Part shown: positions 42,379-51,224 of the stretch, piece by piece
Layout: each line of letters opens with the position of its first letter
How positions within the stretch are numbered: position 1 is the stretch's first letter
Assembly (NCBI GenBank): GCA_023391005.1
Contig: JAEWBS010000043.1
Location: 1-64,000 of the forward strand
Source of the DNA: Bacillota bacterium
GTDB taxonomy: Bacteria > Bacillota > Clostridia > Oscillospirales > Ruminococcaceae
DNA: 64,000 nucleotides
Direction: 5' to 3'
Made by a program: the position numbers and the translations under genes
The notes under the pieces: generated by a model
Told to the model about the DNA's origin: nothing
The model's input: only the letters and a program-made list of their open reading frames with translations
Databases searched by the model: none

Positions 42379-42458
42379 TTGACTGGTTGTGGTCCTAACC
42401 GTTATCGTTGCCGGAATTACCATTTATAGCTTCCGGCGAGAAATCGCACCGCCATATG

Positions 42459-43166
42459 TTAACTGCCACTATCTACATAACTTACAACGTTAGAGTCACT
42501 GCCGGATGGCGCAACGCTACTGTCCTTGACAAGAACACTTTTGGGAGGAGCCTCAACTGGCGTTTCATCAACGGGAGGTCTGTCAATAGTCGACATAAAT
42601 GTATTTACAGCGTGAACAAGTTCAGGAGATTCATTGACATACGCAAAGGAGGTTGTTAGTCTCCATGCTGTATTCTCACCATCCCCTGCCCTTTTCCTGC
42701 TGAGAACCCTTATAACCGCAATCAGCTTATCATCGTAAATCCAAAATTGGGTATGCCCTTGCCGACAACTGTCCGCTATAAAGATGGGCTTGTCGCTAAT
42801 AAATATGATATTTATTTGTTCTCCCCATTTGCCCCAATAAAGATTATCCCCCGAAGGGTTCCATAGAATAGACCTGAATTCAGCTCCAGTAAGGATTCCG
42901 ACAAGCTCCTCGGCTTGCTGTTGTGTAAGCGTTGTAGTCGGCGTACCTAAATCCCAAGTAATCTCAGCTCTATCAAAGTCAGCCGACAGCAGTTCTTCTG
43001 TGGTAAAGTTGCCGAAATAAGGCTTGATGTCAAAGTCGTTTATCAAATAGCAGTAGAACCAATACAGAGGACCACACCATGTCAACCAAAAGGCTAATAA
43101 CAAAATGCCGATGACAATGGCGATGGCCCTGCGTTTATTAAGCGCTGCTTTTTTGATAAATTTCAC
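42459..43166 (-). CDS. Membrane-anchored protein of unknown function
   Basis: 235 residues. One N-terminal membrane anchor at about 12-38 (AIAIVIGILLLAFWLTWCG) followed by an outside domain with alternating strands (LIAVIRVLSRKRAGD, TSFAYVNESPELVHAVN) and a Pro/Ser-rich tail. No family recognised. A GTG start fits best: AGGGG lies 6 bases upstream, while the TTG two codons earlier has none. It is flanked by two copies of a 250-bp direct repeat and looks like an accessory gene. Confidence 0.6.
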   Translation of the reverse strand: MKFIKKAALNKRRAIAIVIGILLLAFWLTWCGPLYWFYCYLINDFDIKPYFGNFTTEELLSADFDRAEITWDLGTPTTTLTQQQAEELVGILTGAEFRSILWNPSGDNLYWGKWGEQINIIFISDKPIFIADSCRQGHTQFWIYDDKLIAVIRVLSRKRAGDGENTAWRLTTSFAYVNESPELVHAVNTFMSTIDRPPVDETPVEAPPKSVLVKDSSVAPSGSDSNVVSYVDSGS

Positions 43167-43195
43167 TTTCAACCCCTACTTTTCGTTGCGGTATA

Positions 43196-43452
43196 AGGCA
43201 GTGTTTACGAGCTCTATCAGTAAAATATAACGTCAAAGCGCCGTTGTATCCAACCGTACTCACCGTTGGATGTGGCGGCGCTTTTAATTTAAACGAATTT
43301 ATCTTTTATTGCAATATTAAATTTAATGCGGTTTACCTTGATTGATAATTGATAGTTGCAACAAAGGCGTAAAAGCCGTGTAAGGTAAGGTAACTTTTAC
43401 GCCCTGTCGCCAAAAGAAGTGGAAAGGGGGAAGTTGTTGTAGAAAAAATGCA
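43196..43452. repeat. Direct duplication, copy B
   Basis: Second copy of the 42128-42378 unit, same orientation, including both hairpins and the GAAGTGGAAAGGGGGAAGTTGTT end. The remaining stretch to 43561 holds nothing recognisable. Confidence 0.85.
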
Positions 43453-43561
43453 ATTGAACCGCGCCAAAATAGCACCAAACCATACAACAATATCAAGCAA
43501 ACGCATTCTTGCGGTTGGTTAGGTATTATGATGGCAATTCACATCAATTTAAAAATGATTT

Positions 43562-43858
43562 CTATGAAATCATTCGGATAATAGATGAAACAGTCAAAGC
43601 GATTAACATAATAGTGTAGATACCGATCATTCCATTTTGCTTTTTATCGCGCTCTGGTTTAAATATTATATAGATCGGTATCAAATACACTATTCCAATA
43701 ATTGCTACTATTAGTCGGGGAAATAATGCGATAACCGGGATATCTGGCATTACAACAATTGCGCAAGACAGTGCTAGTAACACAAGGTATATTTTAAAAA
43801 CACCTTTTGATTCTAAGATATCCTCATGTATTTTGGAAAAATCAAACTTACGCATCAT
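43562..43858 (-). CDS. Small membrane protein, unknown
   Basis: 98 residues with three membrane segments (about 20-38, 43-65 and 77-95) and a charged N-terminus (KFDFSKIHEDILESKG). The ribosome binding site is weak (AAGAG, then ATGATG). No family recognised; it sits in an AT-rich accessory stretch. Confidence 0.5.
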   Translation of the reverse strand: MMRKFDFSKIHEDILESKGVFKIYLVLLALSCAIVVMPDIPVIALFPRLIVAIIGIVYLIPIYIIFKPERDKKQNGMIGIYTIMLIALTVSSIIRMIS

Positions 43859-43891
43859 ATTTTTAACTCTTATGCCGTGATATTTTAAAGA

Positions 43892-44017
43892 TCATTGGTA
43901 GGTATGGGTCATAAACATATACACGCCTTCTGACGTGCCATCCACTTTTCTCATATCCCGTATCCCGATGATGGCCATTCGCCCATTCTTCAAATGCTCA
44001 ACGAATTGGAAGTCGCC
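43892..44017 (-). pseudogene. Possible C-terminal fragment of a lost gene
   Basis: In a different frame from the secreted protein next to it, about 41 codons read like coding sequence (GDFQFVEHLKNGRMAIIG and EGVYMFMTHTYQ to a stop). There is no start or binding site of its own. Could be the tail of a disrupted gene or chance. Confidence 0.2.
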
Positions 44018-44418
44018 TGCGCTGTTTCCGACCCGATTGTCACCGAAACACGGGTGCGATAGGTTGTACCGCTGACGCCCGTATAGCTTTTGTACACAAG
44101 CAAACTTCCAGTGCCGCTGATGCTCCACGATTTTACCGACTGCCATTTACCCGACGCATATTTTTCGAGATACATAGTTCCTGTGATTTTTGCAGAGGGG
44201 GTCTCCGCCGTGACAGATACCTCCGGATATAACGTAGTGCCCTCTGCGTCAATTCTTGGCGCTATTTCGCTGATATTTACCCAAAAAGGCGTAACGATGA
44301 CATCACCAAGGCCGAGAGACTGCACATTGCGGGGCTGCGCCGCTGGAGTTGTGATTGCCATACTACCGGCAATCATAAGAACGGTTGCGATTTTTACTGC
44401 TGCTTTTTTCATTTTCAT
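43990..44418 (-). CDS. Secreted small beta-rich protein
   Basis: 142 residues with a clear signal peptide (MKMKKAAVKIATVLMIAGSM, cleavage likely after TPAA). The mature part is rich in Ser/Thr and beta strands: GTMYLEKYASGKWQSVKSW, then SGTTYRTRVSVTIG near the end. Such proteins of unknown role are common in Clostridia, often near sigma/anti-sigma pairs. GGAGG precedes the ATG. The gene lies downstream of the sigma factor and anti-sigma genes and may be their target. Confidence 0.65.
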   Translation of the reverse strand: MKMKKAAVKIATVLMIAGSMAITTPAAQPRNVQSLGLGDVIVTPFWVNISEIAPRIDAEGTTLYPEVSVTAETPSAKITGTMYLEKYASGKWQSVKSWSISGTGSLLVYKSYTGVSGTTYRTRVSVTIGSETAQATSNSLSI

Positions 44419-44490
44419 AAAAAATCCTCCTTGTTGTTATTAGGCTTTCACCCATATAACGCACAAAGAGGACAAAAAGGGACATATTTT

Positions 44491-45480
44491 TTAAAAATTT
44501 TTTAAAAATCTTAAATTTTTAGCAATTTCTATAATTTCTGCATAGTCAAGATTACCTAATATTCGGCATTCAATATCATTCTCGAACCAAACAAGGTACG
44601 TCTTATTATCGGTTTGCCAAGTATATGCTTCAAAATTTTTGAATTCAATGCGCTGCAATTCAGAATTTTCAGTGTTGTAATATGTTTTGATTTCTGACTT
44701 AGAAGTCTCAAAAGATACTGTAAGCATTTTATCCTTATCGTTGCTTACAAAGTTATATTTAAGCATATTTCTGCTTTGAAAGACGTCGCTTATCTCATAT
44801 CCTTCCGGAAGGTATCCGAATACAACATCACTCTGACTTAGAGCTGTCGACGTAACGGGTTCCTCGGTTTGCGTTGTAAAAATGCTGAATTTGGGGAATG
44901 TCTCCACAACCCAATTAAGGAATTTTTGTCTCCATTGGGCGTTCACCACAAGTGCGGTCGAGAAGCTGATGGCACAAATAAGAATAAACACCGCCACCCG
45001 TTTCATAACGACGATTGCCATGTTCGTAGATTTTTGAACGGCTCTGATCAGCTTTAGCTTCTTTCTGAAGGCTTTGGAATACTTCGGGATACGCCATACG
45101 TCCGACGCGTCTTGGGCAATATATTCCGAAAGCGCCGCTTCACAAGCTAGCTTCATAGAATGATCATCAATCACGGCGTCATCCAACCCCATAATGTGCG
45201 ATAACAGGTTTCTGACATACCGCAGCCTGCCGGCGGAATGCGTCGTTACCAGTAAGGCGTCAGTGTCTTCGGGCGAAAAGTTGAAATAATACCTAAAGAA
45301 AAGCGTATTGATATATTCTGTCGGCAGTGTCGTTATCTTCTGAGCCAGTGTCGCAACTTCTTCCGCGGCGAGCGACTGAACCGGCATATCGTTAAAAGCA
45401 GACCGCTCAAGCATTTCAAAATCGTTCAGCAGCGCTTGCCTGCACACGTCGCTCATAAAATCATTAAACGTGCTGGGCAT
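44491..45480 (-). CDS. Membrane-bound anti-sigma factor-like protein
   Basis: 329 residues. Cytoplasmic N-terminal part of about 165 residues, one membrane segment at about 171-188 (VAVFILICAISFSTALVVNA), and an outside C-terminal domain of the DUF4367 type (FGYLPEGYEISDV near 230, then LTVSFETS and FENDIECRILG). This layout matches regulators encoded with ECF-type sigma factors. The open frame begins earlier, but GGAAGGTGA is 4 bases before this ATG, which overlaps the sigma gene by 17 bases. Confidence 0.75.
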   Translation of the reverse strand: MPSTFNDFMSDVCRQALLNDFEMLERSAFNDMPVQSLAAEEVATLAQKITTLPTEYINTLFFRYYFNFSPEDTDALLVTTHSAGRLRYVRNLLSHIMGLDDAVIDDHSMKLACEAALSEYIAQDASDVWRIPKYSKAFRKKLKLIRAVQKSTNMAIVVMKRVAVFILICAISFSTALVVNAQWRQKFLNWVVETFPKFSIFTTQTEEPVTSTALSQSDVVFGYLPEGYEISDVFQSRNMLKYNFVSNDKDKMLTVSFETSKSEIKTYYNTENSELQRIEFKNFEAYTWQTDNKTYLVWFENDIECRILGNLDYAEIIEIAKNLRFLKNF

Positions 45481-46018
45481 TTTTATCACCTTCCTCATAA
45501 AAGGCACGCAGTTTTTTAAGTATACGATATCCTCTTTTTTTAGCTGTTTCTTCATTAATATCCAGTAATGCAGCAATCTCTTTGAAGCTCATATCATTGG
45601 CATAGCGCAACTGGACAAGATACTTTTCTTCATCAGAAAGTCTGTCGATGGCTAACAGCAATTGTGTCCTATCAATACTTTGAACCCAGATATCTTCAAT
45701 CTCAGAATAATCGCCATCATAACTCGCCTCAAGCGACTCAATAGGGATGGACTTCATTCGTTTTCTCAAAATATTGGTGGATTCATTCTTTACTATTACA
45801 ACGCAGTAAGGTGTGATTTGGGGACCGGGCAGTTTGGCTATTTTTTCAATGTGGTCCATAATTTTTAAAAAGGCCTCTGAAACGGCTTCCTCCGCGTCCG
45901 AGTGCGAGCGCAGTATTTTAAAGGATATGTTATAGAGTTTCACATTGGATTCTTTAAATAACTGATTGACCAGTTCTTTCTCGCTATCTGACAGAACGCC
46001 CAAAAATATGATAAACAA
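45464..46018 (-). CDS. ECF-type sigma factor (sigma-70 family)
   Basis: 184 residues starting at TTG with GGAGGTGA 7 bases upstream. Region 2 (about 15-85) contains LKILRSHSDAEEAVSEAFLKI; region 4 (about 120-175) contains LSDEEKYLVQLRYANDMSFK and EIAALLDINEETAKKRGYRI. The two regions are linked by a short acidic stretch. It is paired with the membrane-bound anti-sigma-like protein, which would hold it until an outside signal arrives. Confidence 0.85.
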   Translation of the reverse strand: MFIIFLGVLSDSEKELVNQLFKESNVKLYNISFKILRSHSDAEEAVSEAFLKIMDHIEKIAKLPGPQITPYCVVIVKNESTNILRKRMKSIPIESLEASYDGDYSEIEDIWVQSIDRTQLLLAIDRLSDEEKYLVQLRYANDMSFKEIAALLDINEETAKKRGYRILKKLRAFYEEGDKNAQHV

Positions 46019-46307
46019 ATTTTCACCTCCAAAGTCAGGTTTTATCGCGTTTTAAAATCTAATATCAAAAAACCGATTCTTATTGATTTTTCATAGATAT
46101 TCTCGACAGATGTTGGCACAAGGGATATTATAGCAGACAAATTGGATTTGTACTAAAAATTATATACAAAAGGTTCTGATTATTAATTTTAACCATAAAT
46201 ACAATTTACTTAAAACTAATCTTGAAAGAGCAGATACGAACATGGAAAGACAATGAAGTCTCTTCTGCCTCAACACAACAACAGCACGCAATAATAAGAT
46301 TTTATAC

Positions 46308-46356
46308 GAAACGAGCCTCACTTTTCGAAAGAGATTCGAAAAGTGAGGCTCGTTTC
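46308..46356. repeat. Perfect 22-bp inverted repeat
   Basis: GAAACGAGCCTCACTTTTCG and on to 46329 pairs perfectly with 46335-46356 around a 5-base loop. It lies in the 46019-46568 gap, which otherwise holds only the repeat copy 3. It resembles the long hairpins at 23882 and 62613. Confidence 0.6.
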
Positions 46357-46471
46357 AAAAAGCAAAGAGAAAACGGTCTAAATTGAACAAAAAGGTTCTG
46401 AAATGGCGTTTTTCGCCTCGGATTTTAGCGATTTTTAAGCAAAGCGGATTGGACACGCTACTATATGCAAA

Positions 46472-46566
46472 GCCCTGAAACCTTATAAACATAGGCTTTG
46501 GGCAAAGAGAGGGGCTTCAAATCTTTATTCAGTCCAATTAAATTGTTCAAAATTTGAAGGCCACAG
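46472..46566 (-). repeat. Dispersed terminator-like repeat, copy 3
   Basis: GGCTTCAAATCTTTATTCAG and AATTTGAAGGCC arms with CCTTATAAACATAGGCTTTGGGCAAAG upstream are shared with copies 1 and 2. On the minus strand it lies just after the IclR-type gene and probably terminates it. Confidence 0.6.
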
Positions 46567-46568
46567 CA

Positions 46569-47342
46569 TTAGCCCAAAATTAAATTTCGTTCTTCTTCCA
46601 GACGGCGGGCAGTCTCCATGGTCTCAGCCCGGATGACATCCATTCCTTTTTGAAACATCCGTTTTTCTTCGCCCAGCACCGCCAACGAATAAAGCGCCCT
46701 GCCTTGGCTGCTTCGGATTGGCACCGAGACCGAAGCGATCCCTTCGTTTTGCTCTGAGACCGAGATGCAGTAACCCTGACTGCGGATTTTGTTCAGCTCT
46801 TGGCGCACCTTTTCTTTTTCTTGCTCGCCATAGGAGGTAGCAGGAAATGTCTGCGCCAGTGTGGCCTCAATGAAATCTTCGCTCTGCCAAGCAAACAGGG
46901 CTTTGCCCGTGGAACCCCGAATCAAGTTGCTCACCCGCCCCACCTTGGACTCGATCCGCAGCATATTCGTCGACTGTACCTTTTCCACGCAGATGGGCAC
47001 GCCGTCCACCATGGCGGTTAGTACCACATCCTCATTGTATAAATCGCGCAGCCGATGCATTTCCCGCAGGATGAGCTCCTCAGTGGTGATATTGCGTGTC
47101 ACCATAGTGGACACCCGCAAAATGCGGGTACCCAGTTTATATTTGCCATTGGGCGTATCCTGAACCAGCCAGTTTTGTCGCAAAAGCGTCTTGACAATGT
47201 TAAAAGTGGTGGTCTTTTGCAGGCCTAACTCTTTACTAATTTCAGCAATACCCAAATATTGTACGTCGAGCTTACTGTACAATTCCAAAATGTTAACGGC
47301 TCTTATAATTGAATTGATGTATTGAGGTTCCTTTTCTGCCAT
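46569..47342 (-). CDS. IclR-family transcriptional regulator of the hydantoin operon
   Basis: 257 residues. N-terminal winged helix (about 8-70) with INSIIRAVNILELYSK and LGIAEISKELGLQKTTTFNI; the C-terminal effector domain has RGSTGKALFAW, GYCISVSEQNEGIASVSVPI. AAGGAGAAA precedes the ATG. It lies downstream of the hydantoin genes on the same strand, 247 bases after the carbamoylase gene. A direct-repeat and palindrome before dctQ (54262-54295) may be its operator. Confidence 0.9.
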   Translation of the reverse strand: MAEKEPQYINSIIRAVNILELYSKLDVQYLGIAEISKELGLQKTTTFNIVKTLLRQNWLVQDTPNGKYKLGTRILRVSTMVTRNITTEELILREMHRLRDLYNEDVVLTAMVDGVPICVEKVQSTNMLRIESKVGRVSNLIRGSTGKALFAWQSEDFIEATLAQTFPATSYGEQEKEKVRQELNKIRSQGYCISVSEQNEGIASVSVPIRSSQGRALYSLAVLGEEKRMFQKGMDVIRAETMETARRLEEERNLILG

Positions 47343-47589
47343 CTATTTCTCCTTGCCGCACCTGTCAACGCATAATGGAAAGGCGCAAGTAATTTTCCTG
47401 TTGCTTATGGCTAAGTATACCAAATTAGCGGCAAAAGTAAATCATATTTTCTCATGTCCCTACACTTTTGCGTTAAGCGGCCAAAAATTCTTCTGCTTGT
47501 CAATAAAAGACCCTTTCGAGCGGTATCTGAATATACTCCCGCCCCGCTTTAAGGGGTCAACCGCTTAAGCTGGCGCAGACAAAGGGTCG

Positions 47590-48777
47590 TCAGTCCTCCT
47601 GATCCAATGCCAGAACCGTCTGATAGAGCGTTTCGGCGCCCCGTGACAGTTCCTCCGGACTGCTCCATTCCTCGCCACAGTGACTCAGGCCACCCTTGCT
47701 GGGCACAAAAATTAAGCCGATGGGCAGCCGGTGGGCCATTGGGTTGGCGTCATGACTGGCGCCGCTGGGCATGACCACGGGTGTAACCCCTGCCTGAACG
47801 GCCGCACCGCTAATGACTTCCATCAAATGCGTATCACAGCGCACCGAGCCTTTGTCAATTTTTTTCTCGATGCTAAACGCTACGGTATCAATGCCGCCAG
47901 CTATTTCTTTAATCTGATCGATTAGTGCGTCGGTTTTTTCCTTATCCATATGGCGCATCTCGAACGTGCATTCTACCCTACCGGGGATGACATTTTCCGA
48001 GCCGGGCCAGCATTGAATGGTTCCTACCGTGAGCACCAAGGTGTCGTCGATCTGACGGCAGCATCGGTCGGCTTCGGCAATCAGGCGAGCCATGGCGACC
48101 ATGGCGTCCTGACGGTTTTTCATCATGGTGGTACCCGCGTGGTTGCTGTGGCCGTTGGCCGTCACCCGGTAACGGACAATGCCCACAATACCGCTCACCA
48201 CACCGATCTTGAGGTCTTTATTATACAGGTAATCTCCCTGCTCGATGTGCAGCTCCAGATAGCACTTGGCGTCTTTAAAGTCCCGCTTACAGGCTATAAC
48301 CTCTTCCACCGTGCGGCCATAGTTTTGCAGTGCCTCGCGTAGACCGGGCTGGGCGGGATCCACCAAACCGGCGACAGCCCTGCTGCCAAAGGTACCGCCG
48401 ACGGGATTGGATTCCTCGGCATTGAAGCCATATATCTCCAGCGGATGGCGCAGCGCTCTGCCCGCCTCTTTGAGACGATGAACCACCGCCAGACCGCCTG
48501 CCACGCCATAAGCGCCGTCGTACAACCCGCCTGAAGGCACCGTATCCAGATGCGAGCCGATGATAATGCTCTTGGTTCCCTCTTTGCCGCCGGGCAAAAC
48601 GCCGCGAATGTTGCCCGCCGCGTCCCGACTTACGGCCATTCCCAGCGCACGCATCTGCCCTTCCACAATGTCAACTGCCTCAAAGTAGGCGGGGCTGTAG
48701 CATTCGCGTGTATAGGAGCCGTCTGCGTTCTGGCCGGCTTTGCCGATAGCGGCCAAAATTTCATTCACTTGATTCAT
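47590..48777 (-). CDS. hyuC: N-carbamoyl-amino-acid hydrolase / allantoate amidohydrolase-type M20 peptidase
   Basis: 395 residues. Binuclear metal hydrolase with ligands H76 and D87 (GSHLDTVPSGGLYDGAYG), E121/E122 (NAEESNP), H in YLELHIEQG near 177 and H in GLSHCGEE near the C-terminus. The dimerisation domain lies at about 195-310. The family splits N-carbamoyl-L-amino acids, allantoate or ureidoglycolate. With a hydantoinase and hydantoin racemase in the same operon, the N-carbamoyl-amino-acid reading is favoured. It is the last catabolic gene before the regulator. Confidence 0.9.
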   Translation of the reverse strand: MNQVNEILAAIGKAGQNADGSYTRECYSPAYFEAVDIVEGQMRALGMAVSRDAAGNIRGVLPGGKEGTKSIIIGSHLDTVPSGGLYDGAYGVAGGLAVVHRLKEAGRALRHPLEIYGFNAEESNPVGGTFGSRAVAGLVDPAQPGLREALQNYGRTVEEVIACKRDFKDAKCYLELHIEQGDYLYNKDLKIGVVSGIVGIVRYRVTANGHSNHAGTTMMKNRQDAMVAMARLIAEADRCCRQIDDTLVLTVGTIQCWPGSENVIPGRVECTFEMRHMDKEKTDALIDQIKEIAGGIDTVAFSIEKKIDKGSVRCDTHLMEVISGAAVQAGVTPVVMPSGASHDANPMAHRLPIGLIFVPSKGGLSHCGEEWSSPEELSRGAETLYQTVLALDQED

Positions 48778-48797
48778 TTTGTTGCCTCTCCGTTCTA

Positions 48798-48843
48798 AAA
48801 GCCAAAAGGCGGCGGCGTATCCCGCCGCCGCCTTTTGGCTTTA
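48798..48843 (-). terminator. Strong hairpin between hydantoinase and carbamoylase genes
   Basis: AAAGCCAAAAGGCGGCGGCG pairs perfectly with its complement around a 4- to 5-base loop. On the minus strand it ends in GGCTTTTAGAA-like sequence. It may attenuate expression of the carbamoylase. Confidence 0.65.
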
Positions 48844-48856
48844 TGAGTTTCTTTTA

Positions 48857-50242
48857 TTATTTTAATACAGGCTTGACAAACTCGCCCCACCCGGCGGCGC
48901 TTTCATCTACGATGCCGTTCTCGAAAACGACGCGGCCGCGCACGACGGTATAATCTACCGAGCAGCCCAGCTTCCAGCCCTCGTACACCTTTGAGGTATC
49001 TTTGGCCTGAGAGTAGCTGTCCTTGGCGTGGCAGATAACCTCCCTGTTCAGGTCGATAATCACCATATCCCCGTCAGCCCCGGCGGAGATGGTGCCCTTC
49101 TGGGGGAAGATGTTAAAGAGCTTGGCGGGGTTGACGCTCAGCAGCTCGACCACTCTTTCCAGGCTCAGGCGGCCCCTCTTGGCCTCGGTAACCATCAGGG
49201 GCAAGCGCAGGTCAACGCCGGGAAAGCCGGCGGGCGCCACAAAAATGTCCTTGTGGCCGGTCTCTTTTTCAGATACAAGGAAGGGGCTGTGGTCGCTGCC
49301 GATAAAGTCCACTGTGCCGTCCAGCACATAGTCCCACAGCTTTTCCACCTCTTCCTTTTTCCGCAGGGCGGGGTTGCATTTGGCATAAGGGCCATATTTC
49401 TCCACATAGCTCTCGTCGAGCAGCAGGTAATGGGGGCAGGTCTCGACAAATACCTTTTGGCCCTGCTGCTTGGCCTGCTTGGCCAGCGCCATGGCGTCGC
49501 AGCTTGAAACATGCACCAGTTCAATGGGGCAGCCGGTCTCTTTGCCGAAGCGCAGCATCTTTGCGATGGCCTCAATCTCTACAATGGGCGGGCGGCTCTC
49601 GCAGTGGGCCAGATAATCCACTCGGCCCTCGGCCCGCAGCCGCTTGATATTGCCAACCACCAGCTCGTTATCCTCGGCGTGGGCGGCAATGGTTAAGCCG
49701 GTCTTTTTGGCTTCCTCCAGCGCCCGCATCAGCTGGGCGTTGTTGGCGCTGGTCAGGCCCTTAAACTCGGCGTCGCGGCCCTCGGGCGCCTCGTGTAAAA
49801 AGGTCTTATAGGCGACGATGCCCTCATGGGACAGCGGCTCAATCTCCTCGGGGAATTCGCCGCCTGCTGCGCCAAAGAAGCAGAAATCTACGCAGCTCCC
49901 CTTCTTGCAAAGATCCACCCGACTGTGTAAAATCTCGGCGTTATACTGGGGCGGAATGGAAATGGGGTGCTCAAAAAAAGTGGTGCATCCGCCCGCCGCC
50001 GCCGCACGGGTTCCCATCTTAAAGGTTTCCCGCTCGGCATGGCCGGGATCGCGGTAATGCACATGGGTGTCGATACCGCCTGGCAGCACGTGCTTACCGG
50101 CGGCGTCGATGGTGCGCGTCGCCTCCGGCAGGCAGCCGGGCGCGGCGATTAAGGCAAATTTTCCGTCCTTAATGCCCACATCCGCCTTGCGGAAGCCGCC
50201 CTCTGTAAAGACGAGGCCGTTAATGACTGCAAGATCCAGCAT
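48857..50242 (-). CDS. hyuH: Dihydropyrimidinase/hydantoinase-type cyclic amidohydrolase
   Basis: 461 residues. Binuclear zinc amidohydrolase: H60 and H62 in GGIDTHVHYRDPG, the lysine K146 that becomes carboxylated (GIVAYKTF), then AHAEDN, VHVSS and the aspartate of GSDHSPF. The GTRAAAAGGCTTFFEHP stretch is closer to allantoinases and dihydroorotase-like hydantoinases than to the classic D-hydantoinases. It opens cyclic ureides such as hydantoins or allantoin to N-carbamoyl acids. AGGAGGAG precedes the ATG chosen; the frame extends 14 codons without a site. Confidence 0.9.
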   Translation of the reverse strand: MLDLAVINGLVFTEGGFRKADVGIKDGKFALIAAPGCLPEATRTIDAAGKHVLPGGIDTHVHYRDPGHAERETFKMGTRAAAAGGCTTFFEHPISIPPQYNAEILHSRVDLCKKGSCVDFCFFGAAGGEFPEEIEPLSHEGIVAYKTFLHEAPEGRDAEFKGLTSANNAQLMRALEEAKKTGLTIAAHAEDNELVVGNIKRLRAEGRVDYLAHCESRPPIVEIEAIAKMLRFGKETGCPIELVHVSSCDAMALAKQAKQQGQKVFVETCPHYLLLDESYVEKYGPYAKCNPALRKKEEVEKLWDYVLDGTVDFIGSDHSPFLVSEKETGHKDIFVAPAGFPGVDLRLPLMVTEAKRGRLSLERVVELLSVNPAKLFNIFPQKGTISAGADGDMVIIDLNREVICHAKDSYSQAKDTSKVYEGWKLGCSVDYTVVRGRVVFENGIVDESAAGWGEFVKPVLK

Positions 50243-50368
50243 GGTAATACTCCTCCTGTTGTTTCGAACGTGGACAGCTGCCATCGTCCGTTCTTAAAGT
50301 TGTACTTAATAAATTTAAATTGCGCCGCCTATTGGCGATGCGCGAATTAAAAATGGCTGTGACATTTT

Positions 50369-50493
50369 TAATAAAACAGCTTGCTGTTTTATTAAATTAG
50401 CCATGCGCCTTTGGCGCGGCCGCTATAATAATAATAATAATAATAAAACAGCTCGCTGTTTTATTAAATTGGCCATGCGCCTTTGGCGCGGCC
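50369..50493. repeat. Tandem 53-bp hairpin repeat with AAT microsatellite
   Basis: Two near-identical 53-base units (50369-50421 and 50441-50493), each with AATAAAACAGC..GCTGTTTTATT and GCGCCTTTGGCGC hairpins, are separated by an (AAT)7-like run at 50424-50446. A related fragment (CGCCTATTGGCG) lies further upstream near 50331. They sit between the racemase and hydantoinase genes. Confidence 0.85.
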
Positions 50494-50497
50494 ATTA

Positions 50498-51136
50498 TTA
50501 ATATTTTTGTTTACAGCTATTATAGTGAACGAGACCCGTGGCTATGATTAGGGCGCAAGCCACGCCATCCAGCACCGGCACACCCAAAGCTTTTTGGATG
50601 TAGCCGTCCGCATTGGCGTAGTTGGCGCAACCCAATACAATGGCGTCTACACAAAATTCCTTCACAGCCTCGCGGGCGGCCTCCAGAAGATCTTCGTTGC
50701 TGTCGCTTTTGGTGACCTTAATGGTGCGCAGCAAATCATCGCAGCGGTATTTGTGCGCTAAGGCAATCTTTTTGGAGATGGATTTGGGCGAGGGCGAGAG
50801 AACGGCATAACCGTTGCCCATAGACGCAGCCATTTTTAGCGAGGCCTCGCCAATGCCCACGACCGGTTTGCCCGCGAGCTCCCGCACCAATTCTAAATTA
50901 GGATCCGAGTGGCAGGCCACGATATAGGCATCATAGACGTCCTGCGTCGAACGTACAATCTCAATCATTTCCTCGCTGGAAATAGCTTGATCTTCATAGC
51001 TGCTGACCAGTTTGGGCGCACGCGTCACATGGACGACATCCACCTGCACGTCGGGCAGGTTTAGATTTTTAGCCTTTTGGGCCATAATCTGATCGGTCCC
51101 CACGTCGCTGTTGGGGTTAATAATGAGGATCTTCAT
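50498..51136 (-). CDS. hyuA: Hydantoin/aspartate racemase family protein
   Basis: 212 residues. Cofactor-free racemase with the two catalytic cysteines at C75 (IVACHSDPN) and C170 (IVLGCANYA), one from each lobe. N-terminal IINPNSDVGTD is the typical start of hydantoin racemases. GGGAGGG lies just before the ATG; the open frame continues upstream without a site. It would interconvert the D and L forms of 5-substituted hydantoins so that both can be used. Confidence 0.9.
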   Translation of the reverse strand: MKILIINPNSDVGTDQIMAQKAKNLNLPDVQVDVVHVTRAPKLVSSYEDQAISSEEMIEIVRSTQDVYDAYIVACHSDPNLELVRELAGKPVVGIGEASLKMAASMGNGYAVLSPSPKSISKKIALAHKYRCDDLLRTIKVTKSDSNEDLLEAAREAVKEFCVDAIVLGCANYANADGYIQKALGVPVLDGVACALIIATGLVHYNSCKQKY

Positions 51137-51164
51137 ATTTTCCCTCCCAGTTCCTGTAATAGTT

Positions 51165-51213
51165 AAAGGGGCGGCCGGGCGCCGATGCGGGTTCAGATTC
51201 CCTCCGCCCCTTT
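51165..51213 (-). terminator. Hairpin between dctP and racemase genes
   Basis: AAAGGGGCGG pairs with CCGCCCCTTT with a slightly imperfect inner part, 11 bases after the dctP stop. It probably limits read-through so that the binding protein is made in excess. Confidence 0.6.
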
Positions 51214-51224
51214 GTGACAAATGT

